A stretch of 64,000 nucleotides of DNA from Chryseobacterium sp. Tr-659 (GCF_011752975.1 NZ_VWWP01000001.1:868001-932000), one strand, 5' to 3'. Counted from the first letter of the stretch, positions 18,141 through 27,565 are shown. Made by a program: numbers and translations. Notes: generated by a model from the sequence alone, not told the origin.

Positions 18141-19412
18141 ATGAATACAGAACAGTTTTATCCTTTGTTTCTGCAAGCCGGTAAAGTAACCATCGACAGC
18201 AGAAAAATAGCAGAAAATGATATTTTCTTTGCTTTTTCCGGTGAAAATTTCAATGCTGCAACGCTTGCCGAGAAGGCTATTGATGATGGTGCTTTAGCTG
18301 TGATTGTTGAACTGCCGGAATTCGAGAACAAGGATAAAAATATTTTCTATGTTCCGTCTACATTGGAATTTTTACAGCAACTGGCTATTTATCACAGAAG
18401 CAAGCTTACCATTCCTTTTATCGGGCTTACGGGAAGTAATGGAAAGACTACAACAAAAGAACTGATTCATGCTGTATTATCTGAGAAATTTAATGTGCAG
18501 TATACTTTTGGAAATCTAAATAACCATATTGGTGTTCCTTTAACCATTCTTTCGATTAAACCAGAACATGAAATGGCTGTGATCGAAATGGGAGCCAACC
18601 ACCAGAAAGAGATTGAATTTCTTTGTACCATCTCAAAACCCGATTTTGGATATATTACCAACTTCGGAAAAGCACATCTGGAAGGATTCGGTGGTTTTGC
18701 AGGGGTGATCAAAGGAAAGTCTGAACTGTATGACTTTCTTAAAAATAATAACAAGACAATTGTTGTAAATGAAAATGATCCTATTCAGGTAGAAAAAACA
18801 GAAGGCTATTTACCCATTATTAGTTTTGGAAAAGAAGAGTCCGATTATAATTTCGAATCTTTTTCAGAAGATCATTTTGTAGGCCTTACTTATCAAGGGG
18901 CAAAAGCGGTTTCAAAGCTGACAGGAGAATATAATTTCACCAATCTATGTGCAGCAGCAAGCCTGGGGCTTCATTTCGGAATAAGCTTCGAGGATATAAA
19001 ACATGCTTTTGAATTATATACTCCAACGAATATGCGTTCGCAAATAGTAAAAAAAGAAAACAAGACTTTGGTTCTTGATACTTATAATGCGAATCCAAGT
19101 TCAATGACAGCTTCTCTCAATAACTTTATTGGCTTTGAAGGAAGCAAAACCATTATTATCGGAGATATGCTTGAATTAGGTGACGAAAGCGAAAAAGAGC
19201 ATCAGAATATCTTAAAACTGGCGCAAGATCTTAATTTTAATGAAATCATTACGGTAGGAAAACACTTTAAAGCGGTTAATCCTTCAATGCTTGCTTTTGA
19301 AAATACAGCAGAGTTGACGGAATATCTGCAACAGCATAAAATTCAATCTGACAATATCTTACTGAAAGGTTCAAGAGGAATAGCCCTTGAAAAAGTAATT
19401 GAATTTATTTAA
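18141..19412 (+). CDS. murF: UDP-MurNAc-tripeptide--D-Ala-D-Ala ligase MurF
   Basis: A 423-residue cytoplasmic Mur ligase that adds D-Ala-D-Ala to the peptidoglycan precursor. The N-terminal substrate domain includes KVTIDSRKIAENDIFFAF; the ATP-binding loop GLTGSNGKTTTKE lies near residue 100; MGANHQKEIEFL and ITNFGKAHLEGFGG follow; the C-terminal domain has DTYNANPSSM and IIGDMLELGDES. Full length. Its position after gldJ is conserved in related genomes as far as I recall. The 3' end abuts a 134-bp repeat element. Confidence 0.95.
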   Translation: MNTEQFYPLFLQAGKVTIDSRKIAENDIFFAFSGENFNAATLAEKAIDDGALAVIVELPEFENKDKNIFYVPSTLEFLQQLAIYHRSKLTIPFIGLTGSNGKTTTKELIHAVLSEKFNVQYTFGNLNNHIGVPLTILSIKPEHEMAVIEMGANHQKEIEFLCTISKPDFGYITNFGKAHLEGFGGFAGVIKGKSELYDFLKNNNKTIVVNENDPIQVEKTEGYLPIISFGKEESDYNFESFSEDHFVGLTYQGAKAVSKLTGEYNFTNLCAAASLGLHFGISFEDIKHAFELYTPTNMRSQIVKKENKTLVLDTYNANPSSMTASLNNFIGFEGSKTIIIGDMLELGDESEKEHQNILKLAQDLNFNEIITVGKHFKAVNPSMLAFENTAELTEYLQQHKIQSDNILLKGSRGIALEKVIEFI

Positions 19413-19416
19413 TACA

Positions 19417-19550
19417 GTAAGCTGGGAGAGGGAAGCTTCTGAGGTTAAGTGAAGAGTTGTTGCCTTTTACTTAACTTTTATAAATTTTCATTGTTAAAAG
19501 ATGACCGAAAAAAGTGGATAGTAACTTCCGGCTTCACTCTTCCAACTTCC
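19417..19550 (+). repeat. 134-bp intergenic element with imperfect 20-bp inverted ends, copy 2
   Basis: GTAAGCTGGGAGAGGGAAGC (19417-19436) pairs with GCTTCACTCTTCCAACTTCC (19531-19550), 16 of 20 positions complementary. Same end motif and almost the same length as the unit at 6946-7081, but the interiors differ. It fills the space between murF and the convergent NUDIX gene. Confidence 0.7.
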
Positions 19551-19561
19551 AGCTCTACGAT

Positions 19562-20170
19562 TTATTTCTTCAACTCCCAGAATTCTTTTACAATCAGTTT
19601 AATATTTTTGAATGTGCTTGGAAAAACTTCGTTTTCAATTTGTGAAATATTTTTCCAGGCAACTTCAGTAATGCCTTCTTCAATTTGTGGTGTGGAAGTA
19701 TCTTCACCGTTGAAGTTCATTTCGAACCAATGGGTACATTTCAATATTTTTTCACCGTTTCTTTCCACGTAAATATGGTATGTGGTATTGATGAATTTTA
19801 CGAGTTCAACATCTCTTAGTCCGGTTTCTTCTTCAATTTCCCGTACTGCAGATTCTTCTCTGGATTCTCCCTTTTCCATCTTGCCCTTGGGCAGATCCCA
19901 TTTTCCCAGTCTTTTGATGAAAAGAACATCCCCTTCCGGATTGTTCACAAGCCCTCCGGCAGCTTCTATAATTCTGAAAAGGTTTTGAAACTGCTGCCAG
20001 ATTTCATCAATATTCTCACCATATACATTCAGTTCCTGCAGAGAAGTATTCTCCAGAAGATCTAAAGCGATCTCTAAAGTGGTATAATTTTCATATCCAA
20101 GCTTTTTTTCTAGTTCTTCAGGATGCTTAGATATTAATAATTTTTTTTCGTTGACAAAAACTTTATACAT
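19562..20170 (-). CDS. NUDIX hydrolase
   Basis: A 202-residue protein with an unknown N-terminal part of about 70 residues and a NUDIX domain. The NUDIX box is complete: GKMEKGESREESAVREIEEE followed by TGL. The preceding KRLGKWDLPKG is also typical. Members hydrolyse nucleoside diphosphates linked to another moiety; the substrate cannot be predicted. Divergent from the SRPBCC-like gene at 20207, with a TAnnTTTG element between them. Confidence 0.85.
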   Translation of the reverse strand: MYKVFVNEKKLLISKHPEELEKKLGYENYTTLEIALDLLENTSLQELNVYGENIDEIWQQFQNLFRIIEAAGGLVNNPEGDVLFIKRLGKWDLPKGKMEKGESREESAVREIEEETGLRDVELVKFINTTYHIYVERNGEKILKCTHWFEMNFNGEDTSTPQIEEGITEVAWKNISQIENEVFPSTFKNIKLIVKEFWELKK

Positions 20171-20194
20171 TTGTAAGAGTTAAGAATTTAAATA

Positions 20195-20202
20195 CAAAAA
20201 TA
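20195..20202 (-). promoter_or_regulatory. -7 element of the NUDIX gene promoter
   Basis: Minus-strand TATTTTTG matches TAnnTTTG, 25 bases before the start codon at 20170. Confidence 0.45.
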
Positions 20203-20206
20203 AAAA

Positions 20207-20596
20207 ATGAATTTAGAAGGACGAAAGATTATTGTCAATAAATCATCTAAAGAGCTTACCGAGCTACTGAAATCTCCTGAAAATTATAAAGAATTTATGC
20301 CGGACGGGCTTCAGAAATTTGAAACAAGAGATAACGGATTTAAATTTGGATTACAGGGAATGCCGGAAATCGCATTGAAGATAGATGAGGTGGATGACCA
20401 AAAAGCTGTATTGAGATCAGCAAGTTCAAGCTTGGATTTCTCATTAACGGCTACTTTGAACCCGATCAATGACAACCAGACAGAAGTTCAGATGTTATTT
20501 GAAGGAAAATTCAATCCGTTCATTAAAATGATGGTAGAAAAACCATTGCAGAACTTTATCAATACGCTTACCGATAAGATCGAAGCTTATAAATAA
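20207..20596 (+). CDS. SRPBCC/START-like small protein
   Basis: A 129-residue cytoplasmic protein with the alternating strand pattern and long C-terminal helix (NPFIKMMVEKPLQNFINTL) of the SRPBCC/START-like fold. No catalytic motif is visible. Such proteins bind hydrophobic ligands or act as chaperone-like factors. Related genes commonly sit next to pyrE or nudix genes in Flavobacteriia; here the NUDIX neighbour is divergent. A clear terminator follows. Confidence 0.7.
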   Translation: MNLEGRKIIVNKSSKELTELLKSPENYKEFMPDGLQKFETRDNGFKFGLQGMPEIALKIDEVDDQKAVLRSASSSLDFSLTATLNPINDNQTEVQMLFEGKFNPFIKMMVEKPLQNFINTLTDKIEAYK

Positions 20597-20599
20597 TAC

Positions 20600-20630
20600 A
20601 AAAACCTTCAATTTTGAAGGTTTTTTTTAT
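20600..20630 (+). terminator. Terminator of the SRPBCC-like gene
   Basis: AAAACCTTCA / TTGAAGGTTTT stem with T8. Confidence 0.85.
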
Positions 20631-20802
20631 TTATTGCTGTAATTTGATTTTCCTGAGAAGTAAAATAGAAAAAGCGATATAATGCAGATGATTCCAGATA
20701 ATATTGGTTTTTAAATCTTACTAACGATGTTTTTAGATTATCCGGCCATGCATTGGCTTTTCCTATTTTAAACCTTCTCAAATATATTTCATTTTCCCTG
20801 TT

Positions 20803-21000
20803 TTAATAGCCGCCAATCAATTCCACTTTTATTTCGGTAATTTCTTTGTGGTGAACAGGAATAAAATGAGGTGTGTCTTCTAAAGTATTTGTAACTGGGG
20901 AATGTTTCTCTTTACCAACTGTACAATTGAATAACACATTCCCGGCAATTATAGTTAACAACAATAGGTTGATCACTGTCAGAAATTCGGATTTTTTCAT
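20803..21000 (-). CDS. Small putative lipoprotein, 65 residues
   Basis: A short frame with a hydrophobic N-terminus (VINLLLLTIIAGNVLFNC) that could be a lipoprotein signal with Cys26 as the lipid site, then a polar tail ending ELIGGY. No family recognised. It lies 3' of the beta-helix gene on the same strand. The 206 bases between its stop and the upstream plus-strand gene hold only that gene's terminator. Could be a spurious frame, but the export signal and neat end argue for a real gene. Confidence 0.45.
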   Translation of the reverse strand: MKKSEFLTVINLLLLTIIAGNVLFNCTVGKEKHSPVTNTLEDTPHFIPVHHKEITEIKVELIGGY

Positions 21001-21043
21001 ACCTCAAAATATTTTGTTTTACATATCCGGTTTTTTCATATTG

Positions 21044-22099
21044 TTATTGATTCTTTTTAAAAAGCCCTGCTTTTAAGTCTGAACCCATTGAACCTTCTGC
21101 TAATTGCAGATAATTACGTTTACTCTGGTCTTTTTCAATAATGATGGTTCCGGTAGTTTGCACGTTTTTCATTTCCAGAAAATCTGTTGATGTTGCATTA
21201 CTGTCACTTAACGGGCCGCTTCCATATCCCGCGAGCTTGTTATAGCTGGTAAAAATGCAATCGGAAGCTTTATATCGGCGTGTACTTCCTTTTTCCCGGA
21301 TCCATATTGTACTGGTATTGGCTATGATGTTATGGTGAAAATCGAAATCGTCTCCATTCGTACCTTGTGTAGTCCAGACACCACAGAAATAACCACCATA
21401 CACCAAGGAATGCTGCATCGCACTACGACTACCGGCTTTTCCCTCATTTTTCCAAAAAACAACAGGAATTTTACAGTTGAAGAACACGCAATGATCAATG
21501 ACAAGACCATAGCCATTGGCTATAACTCCCACATGCAATGGCAATACATCAACATTTCCGGCAAAAAGACATTGCGTTATAAGCAGATCATCCAGACTTT
21601 TTCCATCACGCCATATGGGATAAGAACGACGGAGATTAGTGCCATCCATATAGGAGTAATCCGGACTTCCGGTAAAACGGAGCCCTTCAATAGTTACGTG
21701 GCTTACTTCGGGTTGTATACCTCTCGCTTCCTGTCCGCCTACGCCCTGTTCAAGCGGGGCTGCTGTAACAATAATCGGCATTTTCTGGGGAGTCCAGTCT
21801 GCATCGTCTGGCATCACATCTGCACGAATAATAAGACGGTTTTTAAGAGTATACTTGTCATTGGTGAACATAACGGTTTGAGTTAGCAGATGTATCCCTT
21901 CTGAAAGAAAGATGGTGGTTGCTCCCGGCTCTTTGTTGGAATTGACACGTTTTGCAGCCTCTAGGATTGTCTTTAACGGCTCTGCCTTTGTTCCGGAGTT
22001 GGTATCCTTACCAGTCTGTGAATTAACGTATAATTGTTCTGCCTGCACAAAAAGTATACTCATCATGAATAACAGAAAACTAAATGTGTATTTTATCAT
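21044..22099 (-). CDS. Secreted right-handed beta-helix protein
   Basis: A 351-residue exported protein (signal FLLFMMSILFVQA). It begins with LYVNSQTGKDTNSGTKAEPL, the usual opening of pectate-lyase-like beta-helix proteins in Bacteroidota, followed by AAKRVNSN, VTIEGLRFTGSPDY, DDLLITQCLFAG and LVIDHCVFFNCKI, which are successive helix rungs. No polysaccharide-lyase active site is obvious. Members bind or cleave polysaccharides. It lies 68 bases downstream of an AraC regulator on the same strand, so the two may form a regulator-effector pair. Confidence 0.75.
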   Translation of the reverse strand: MIKYTFSFLLFMMSILFVQAEQLYVNSQTGKDTNSGTKAEPLKTILEAAKRVNSNKEPGATTIFLSEGIHLLTQTVMFTNDKYTLKNRLIIRADVMPDDADWTPQKMPIIVTAAPLEQGVGGQEARGIQPEVSHVTIEGLRFTGSPDYSYMDGTNLRRSYPIWRDGKSLDDLLITQCLFAGNVDVLPLHVGVIANGYGLVIDHCVFFNCKIPVVFWKNEGKAGSRSAMQHSLVYGGYFCGVWTTQGTNGDDFDFHHNIIANTSTIWIREKGSTRRYKASDCIFTSYNKLAGYGSGPLSDSNATSTDFLEMKNVQTTGTIIIEKDQSKRNYLQLAEGSMGSDLKAGLFKKNQ

Positions 22100-22167
22100 G
22101 TTCCTTTTTTTTTGTAAAATTAGGAACAGTCTTAGTTTAGAAAAAGGTCATTTTATTTTTAAAATGG

Positions 22168-23037
22168 TCATTTTATATTCTTCCGGTACTGTTGGGGAGT
22201 ATTACCCGTAATTTTTTTAAAAAAGCGGTTGAAATTGGATGGATCCGAAAAGCCAAACTCATAAGCAATTTCCTTTGCCGATTTGTTTTGATAAAGCTGC
22301 TTCTTTATTTCTGAAATCAATTTATAGTGGATCATTTGCTGGGCAGATAATCCGCTGAACTGTCGGCAGATTTTATTAAGAAATCCTGTGCTTATATTCA
22401 GCATTTTTGAATAGGCTTCAACACTCCGGTCATTTATAATTTCTTTTTCCAGTAAAGATCGGAATCTGTAAAAATCCGAATGAACATAGGTATCTCTCTG
22501 TACATTATGAATACCTGCATAATATCTGTTGAGAATAACCAATAGCTGATACAAAAGTGATCTGATCAGATGGCTGCTGTCGTTCTGAAGCTGCTCGAAT
22601 TCTCCCTCTATTCCATATACAAGCTCCAGGCATTTCTCAAATGAAGACTCTGATATTTGCATTTCTGTAGGATGTGAATATTGATGGAAGTATTGAAACC
22701 GATGCAGGAATAACTCATCAGAGAAAAAAAGATGAAGAAAGTCTTTTTCAAATAATAAAACATAGCCCTTTATCTCTTTTTCAATTTCCCAGCGGCGAAC
22801 CTGCCCGGGGCTTGTGAAAAAGATGGTTCGGGGAGCTATCAGCATCTTATTTTCGTCTAGCGTAAAAGTTCCTGCACCTTCTTCTATGAAAAGGATTTCG
22901 TAAAAGCTAAGCTGATGTAATGTATTGTCTAATACAAAGTGATTCAATCTTTCAATACGTCCGATATCCAATAACAGCTCCAGACCATATTTACGTGGGA
23001 GAAAATGATATGTTTTAACTTTTGCGACTGGTGCCAT
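22168..23037 (-). CDS. AraC-family transcriptional regulator
   Basis: A 289-residue regulator with an N-terminal cupin-like sensor (LHQLSFYEILFIEEGAGTF) and a C-terminal double helix-turn-helix. The second HTH shows KEIAYEFGFSDPSNFNRFFK followed by KITGNTPQQYRKN, a near-perfect AraC/XylS signature. Ligand unknown. Probably first gene of a unit with the beta-helix protein. Confidence 0.88.
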   Translation of the reverse strand: MAPVAKVKTYHFLPRKYGLELLLDIGRIERLNHFVLDNTLHQLSFYEILFIEEGAGTFTLDENKMLIAPRTIFFTSPGQVRRWEIEKEIKGYVLLFEKDFLHLFFSDELFLHRFQYFHQYSHPTEMQISESSFEKCLELVYGIEGEFEQLQNDSSHLIRSLLYQLLVILNRYYAGIHNVQRDTYVHSDFYRFRSLLEKEIINDRSVEAYSKMLNISTGFLNKICRQFSGLSAQQMIHYKLISEIKKQLYQNKSAKEIAYEFGFSDPSNFNRFFKKITGNTPQQYRKNIK

Positions 23038-23173
23038 TTGTTTTAATAATTTCTTCTCGTTCTAATGATGAGTTAAAAATACAACTTTTCTTTTGGCTTT
23101 ATTATGGGCAGTACGGTGAGCTAGCTGTTTCTTTATATGAATTAATAAGGATATAGAGTAGTGGAAATCTTAT

Positions 23174-24217
23174 CTAAGCAATTACCCCGGAGGAATGATC
23201 TGCATTACTTCCCGTTGCAGAAGAAAGAACATTGACTTCATTGTTCATCCTTAAAACTCCCATAAAAGCAAATATCAGCGCCTCTTTATAATCAATGATT
23301 TGTTTTTCAGGAATAATGATCTCAGATCTTGTTTTTGTTTTTATTTTTTCAATTAAAAATGTGTTGTAGGCACCTCCTCCGGTAATCAGAATATCTGCTA
23401 TATCATTTTGACTGATAACAGAAGCAATTTGCCGGGCTGCATGTTCGGTAAAGGTTGCCAGAGCATCCGGAGTATCCATATTTTCAAGTACCGGAAATAT
23501 ATGCTGATTGCACCATTCTACACCGAGTGATTTTGGATGAGATTGCTGATAGAAATCCAATGCATTGAGCTGGCAGAGTATATCTTCATGTATTCTTCCT
23601 TTTCTTGCAAGTTCTCCGTTTTCATCAAAACTTTTATTCAGTTTTTGGGCAAAATGATTCAGAATAATATTGACAGGAGCAATATCAAAGGCAATTCTTC
23701 TGCCATTCAATTGCAACGAAATATTGGAAAATCCGCCAAGGTTAAGGCATGCGCCATATTCGGAGAAAAGTAGAGCATCACCTATAGGAACCAAAGGGGC
23801 TCCATTTCCTTTCATCAATACATCCTGGCTTCTGAAATCAAAGATGACGGGTAAACCGGTTTCCAGCTTTATTGCTCTGCCATCACCGATTTGATGTGTA
23901 AATTTCCTTTGAGGCTGATGAAAAACCGTATGGCCGTGAGAGGCTATTAAATCAATGTTTTTTAGCTGATATTTATTGATAAATTCTCTGACTTTCTGTC
24001 CAAGATAGAAGCCGTAATCCGAATTCAGCTCCAGCAGGTCTTCTGCAGAAAGAGATATCGAATTTTTTAGTCTTTTTTCCCATTCGTCCGAATAGGGGAA
24101 TGTCTCTGCCTTCAGGATCTGAAAAGTCCACTTGTCCTGTCTTTCAAATTCAGCAAGACAGATATCCAAACCATCCAGACTTGTTCCGGACATCAGCCCA
24201 ATAGCCAGAGTTTTCAT
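23174..24217 (-). CDS. anmK: Anhydro-N-acetylmuramic acid kinase AnmK
   Basis: A 347-residue sugar kinase that phosphorylates and opens 1,6-anhydroMurNAc to MurNAc-6-phosphate in peptidoglycan recycling. The N-terminal AIGLMSGTSLDGLDICL, SHGHTVFHQP, DFRSQDVLMKGNGAPLVPIG, CLNLGGFSNIS and DILITGGGAYNTFLIE motifs are all present. No murQ is next to it. It starts 11 bases after lptC and is probably co-transcribed with it. Confidence 0.95.
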   Translation of the reverse strand: MKTLAIGLMSGTSLDGLDICLAEFERQDKWTFQILKAETFPYSDEWEKRLKNSISLSAEDLLELNSDYGFYLGQKVREFINKYQLKNIDLIASHGHTVFHQPQRKFTHQIGDGRAIKLETGLPVIFDFRSQDVLMKGNGAPLVPIGDALLFSEYGACLNLGGFSNISLQLNGRRIAFDIAPVNIILNHFAQKLNKSFDENGELARKGRIHEDILCQLNALDFYQQSHPKSLGVEWCNQHIFPVLENMDTPDALATFTEHAARQIASVISQNDIADILITGGGAYNTFLIEKIKTKTRSEIIIPEKQIIDYKEALIFAFMGVLRMNNEVNVLSSATGSNADHSSGVIA

Positions 24218-24228
24218 TATGATCAGAT

Positions 24229-24819
24229 TTATTTTTTATTCTCGGAAATTCTTTTCGAACTGAAATCTCCTGAATTGTTATAAAAAGTATATTCGGAAAA
24301 ATCATCTTTAGCGGTCATCCCATTGGCTCCTACCAGAGTAGAGCCGTCTTCCATGGTTACATACACGGTATCTTTGGTGTAGATTCTGTTCTTTCTCTGA
24401 TCCCAATAAATACTTTGCATTGCAAATCTCTGCCCTTCATTCGTTCTGATTCTCACATCTCCTTTCGCTTCGTAGAATTTTTTATATTCGAAAATACGGG
24501 CGTATTTAGCAGTAATTCTTCCGGGAACTTTAGGCTTCTTTTTATCAAAAAATTCAATATCTATCCCTTTTCGGGCAACTACGTACGGGCTGTCAATCAG
24601 CTCATACTTTTCAATGATCGGGGCTTTGGCTTTTAAAGTTACAAAACCAGAGTCACGCTGAATGATATTAGCATTATTAATGATCTGTGAAGGGAAATTT
24701 TTGCTTTGATTACCGTTGGCTTTGGTAAGATCCTCTTCACAGGATGTCAATATAAAAAATATAGCACAACTAAAAAGGCATGCTATATTTTTATATGATA
24801 TTTTATTTGAAAAATTCAT
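24229..24819 (-). CDS. lptC: LPS export protein LptC
   Basis: A 196-residue lipoprotein-type LptC (lipobox FILTSC), with the OstA-like beta-jellyroll pattern: FVTLKAKAPIIEKYEL, GIDIEFFDKKKP, ITAKYARIFEYKKFYEAKGD, RIYTKDTVYV. LptC links the LptBFG transporter to LptA in the periplasm. The start at 24819 is chosen because it begins one base after the stop of the upstream gene and gives a clean signal; a longer frame from 24858 would overlap that gene. Confidence 0.85.
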   Translation of the reverse strand: MNFSNKISYKNIACLFSCAIFFILTSCEEDLTKANGNQSKNFPSQIINNANIIQRDSGFVTLKAKAPIIEKYELIDSPYVVARKGIDIEFFDKKKPKVPGRITAKYARIFEYKKFYEAKGDVRIRTNEGQRFAMQSIYWDQRKNRIYTKDTVYVTMEDGSTLVGANGMTAKDDFSEYTFYNNSGDFSSKRISENKK

Positions 24820-24820
24820 T

Positions 24821-26134
24821 CTAGTTATAAAGAGTCTTTCTGAACCACTTATCAGCAAAATTGAAGCCGATTCTCAGATTGATGTAATTCTGGTTGATAA
24901 GGTTGTTTTGAAGAGTTCCTCTCTTACCGACTTCAACTCCTATTTCAAGACCACTCATCCTTGTGATACTGCTGTTTTTGAACGGAAGCATTACCCCTGC
25001 AGAAATACCGAATTTATTGATGCTGGTTCCTTCCAGATTAAGACTTCCTCTTTCATAGAAGGCCCCATATCTGTAGATTACCCTTGAGAAATAGTTTCTG
25101 AAGTTATTATAGTTCGGAAGGTACCAACCACCGGCAGAAATTCTGTAAGTATCCTGGAAGTTAAGTGTTTTACCAAAATAAGAAATATCTTCTCCTTTTT
25201 TGTAATCAAGCTGTCCGGAAACAAACCAGTGATTTTCACTTCCATATCCAACCCCTAAGGATGCCTGCAGCGGAAGAAGGTTTTTAGATTTTGTATCTTT
25301 TTGTTCTATAATGGTTTCTGATCCTACAACTTTAGTGGTTTCCTGAACATCAGAATATCTGTATGTACTGTTGGTATACTGCGTTGTCATGTTGCTGGTA
25401 TTACCAAAAGTAGCCGTTGCACCTATTGTAAACTTCTTATCCGTACGTGTATTTAAAGTTTGATAACTTGTACCTAGGGTAAAGTTGAAGTTTCTGATTC
25501 TGTTTTTTGTTTCATAACCATTAACGTACTCTCCGGTATATGTACCAAGATCTCTGTTATAAGCACGGAATTCATTCAGGTCATTTAAATCTCCAAAATA
25601 AAGATTGGCTTTTGCACCTACTGAAAACTCCTGATTGATCTTATAAGAAACAGCAAGTTGAGCAATGTTCAGAGTACCGCTTCCTTTAAAGTTATTTTTG
25701 TAAAGAGGAGTTTTGTCTGCGTCAAGTTGTTCATTCACAATATCATAACTTTTAGAGCTGTATGGCTGATAGGATATCCCCATTTTTACTTTTGGAGATA
25801 AAGGAAATGCCAGTGCAATATTGGAAAGGTACGTAGAATGCTTTGTAGATTTCATATCGTTATAGTTCGATTTGAAATAATTGTTTTCGTTGGTAGCTTC
25901 CAGCCTGATGCTTGTAAGCTCGAAATTGGCATTGTTTGCCGGGTTGGCAAAATTAAAACTACTGGTGAAATCACTTATAAAAGCAGTTGATATACCTCCC
26001 ATGGAAGCCGTTTCGATCGTATTATCATATTTCACATCTCCAATTCCATAAGCTGCATAAGGAGAGTTGCTTAGACTCTGTGCATTCAGAAAATATCCAG
26101 CTGATATGAATGATACTACAAAGATTTTTTTCAT
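24821..26134 (-). CDS. Outer-membrane barrel protein, FadL/OmpP1-like
   Basis: A 437-residue exported protein (signal ending YFLNAQ) starting SNSPYAAYGIGDVKYDNTIE and showing regular aromatic beta strands such as SVGAKANLYFGDL and RIRNFNFTLGTSY, as in the hydrophobic-ligand or PorV-like barrels of Bacteroidota. It directly precedes lptC with a one-base gap. I infer it belongs to the same transcript and may work in envelope biogenesis, but there is no direct evidence. Confidence 0.75.
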   Translation of the reverse strand: MKKIFVVSFISAGYFLNAQSLSNSPYAAYGIGDVKYDNTIETASMGGISTAFISDFTSSFNFANPANNANFELTSIRLEATNENNYFKSNYNDMKSTKHSTYLSNIALAFPLSPKVKMGISYQPYSSKSYDIVNEQLDADKTPLYKNNFKGSGTLNIAQLAVSYKINQEFSVGAKANLYFGDLNDLNEFRAYNRDLGTYTGEYVNGYETKNRIRNFNFTLGTSYQTLNTRTDKKFTIGATATFGNTSNMTTQYTNSTYRYSDVQETTKVVGSETIIEQKDTKSKNLLPLQASLGVGYGSENHWFVSGQLDYKKGEDISYFGKTLNFQDTYRISAGGWYLPNYNNFRNYFSRVIYRYGAFYERGSLNLEGTSINKFGISAGVMLPFKNSSITRMSGLEIGVEVGKRGTLQNNLINQNYINLRIGFNFADKWFRKTLYN

Positions 26135-26276
26135 TCTTTATTTTTAAAACAATGCGCAAATATCTTAAATATTAATGAATTGTAAAAATTATATGTGGTT
26201 AAAGTTTGTTAAGGGCTTATATAATGGGAAATTTTGAATCTTTACAGATTATTTATTGTGAATTGCCATTCAGGGT

Positions 26277-26373
26277 GAATGGTGAATCGTTAATCCGCTT
26301 TGCTTGTGAATTTATTTTGAGTACGGCTATTATTCACTATTCACTTTGCAGCGCAAAAATTGGCGATTGACCC
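26277..26373 (-). repeat. Intergenic repeat family R2, copy B
   Basis: Contains ATTCACTATTCACTTTGC, then AGCGCAAAAATTGGCGATTGACC. Its left part (TGAATGGTGAAT) is the inverted counterpart, so the unit is itself an inverted repeat of about 97 bp. Lies between the outer-membrane protein gene and holB. Confidence 0.65.
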
Positions 26374-26409
26374 TTCCCAGATTTCCTCCTGATTTCTTAT
26401 CTTTGAAAC

Positions 26410-27528
26410 ATGAATTGGGAGAATATCGCCGGACAAACGAATCTGAAAAAACTTCTTAGAGAAAGCATTGCCGAAAACAGAGTGAGCCATGCCCAACTTT
26501 TTGTAGGAAAAGAGGGATACGGAACGCTGCCTATGGTATTAGCCTACGCAAGAGAAATTTTAAGCCTGGAAAATGAACATGCTGCTGCAAAGGTAGAACA
26601 CCTTAATCACCTGGATCTGCATTTCAGTTTTCCTGTTTTTACAGATAATAAAAATTCTTTAAGCAAAAATAAGTTTGATGATTTCAGGGAAATGATTCTG
26701 GCTTCACCTTATTCAAGCTACGATGACTGGACTGCTTTTTTAGAATCAGAAAATAAACAGCTTTTCATTTCTGCGGATGAAATTGATGATCAGAACCAAA
26801 AATTCTCATTAAAAAGTTATGAAGGAGGAACCAAAATCCTCATTGTATGGAGAGCTGATAAAATGAATGTGGCAGCTTCCAATAAATTCCTGAAGTTTTT
26901 GGAAGAACCTCCTGCAAAGACGATTATTCTTTTAACAGCAGAAAGTACAAACGATATCCTTCCCACAATCCTTTCCAGAACACAGATTGTGGAAATCCCG
27001 AGAATTAATGATGAGGATATTGAAAATCATCTTAAAAAGAATTTCTCTGTCTCAGAAGAGAAAGTGAGGGAAATTGTGCATGAAGCACAAGGAAATCTTA
27101 ATGAGGCTGTTAAGCTCTTGAATTCGGGAGAGAAGTCCAATGAATTTGAAAAGCTTTTCGTGCAGTGGGTACGCGATGCATTTATGGTAAAAAAGAAACC
27201 TGAATATTTAAGAAGTATTATTTTGTGGGCAAGGGAAATTGCCGGATGGAACAGAGAAAAGCAGAAAAACTTCTTAAATTACTGTTCTGAAATTTTCAGA
27301 TTGGCATTACTTCAGAATTACCAGTCTGAAAATCTGGTTTATAAAAAGATTAATGCGAACGGCTTCAACTGGGCGGGGTTTTCAAAATTCATCAGCGGAG
27401 CTAATATTGAAAGTATTTTAGAAGAAATTAATACGGCAGACCTGCACCTTACCCGAAATGGAAATCCTAAGATTGTATGGACCGATCTGGGGATAAAATT
27501 ATCAAGATATATTCATAAAAGCGTATAA
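26410..27528 (+). CDS. holB: DNA polymerase III subunit delta-prime
   Basis: A 372-residue clamp-loader subunit. The N-terminus (NWENIAGQTNLKKLLRESI, VSHAQLFVGKEGYG) matches delta-prime proteins, whose P-loop is degenerate, as here (no GKT). The region KILIVWRADKMN, FLKFLEEPPAKTIILLTAES and LPTILSRTQIVEIPRI with the sensor-type SR(T/C)Q motif is diagnostic. It helps load the sliding clamp during replication. Monocistronic with its own terminator. Confidence 0.9.
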   Translation: MNWENIAGQTNLKKLLRESIAENRVSHAQLFVGKEGYGTLPMVLAYAREILSLENEHAAAKVEHLNHLDLHFSFPVFTDNKNSLSKNKFDDFREMILASPYSSYDDWTAFLESENKQLFISADEIDDQNQKFSLKSYEGGTKILIVWRADKMNVAASNKFLKFLEEPPAKTIILLTAESTNDILPTILSRTQIVEIPRINDEDIENHLKKNFSVSEEKVREIVHEAQGNLNEAVKLLNSGEKSNEFEKLFVQWVRDAFMVKKKPEYLRSIILWAREIAGWNREKQKNFLNYCSEIFRLALLQNYQSENLVYKKINANGFNWAGFSKFISGANIESILEEINTADLHLTRNGNPKIVWTDLGIKLSRYIHKSV

Positions 27529-27532
27529 AATA

Positions 27533-27565
27533 AAAGACTCCGGTTATAGTACCGGAGTTTTGCTT
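27533..27565 (+). terminator. Terminator of holB
   Basis: ACTCCGGT / ACCGGAGT 8-bp stem preceded by an A-rich run and followed by TTTTG. Confidence 0.75.

Noticed and set aside
21332..21886. 184-codon plus-strand frame opposite the beta-helix gene
   Set aside because: Shadow of a clear exported protein; composition is not protein-like.
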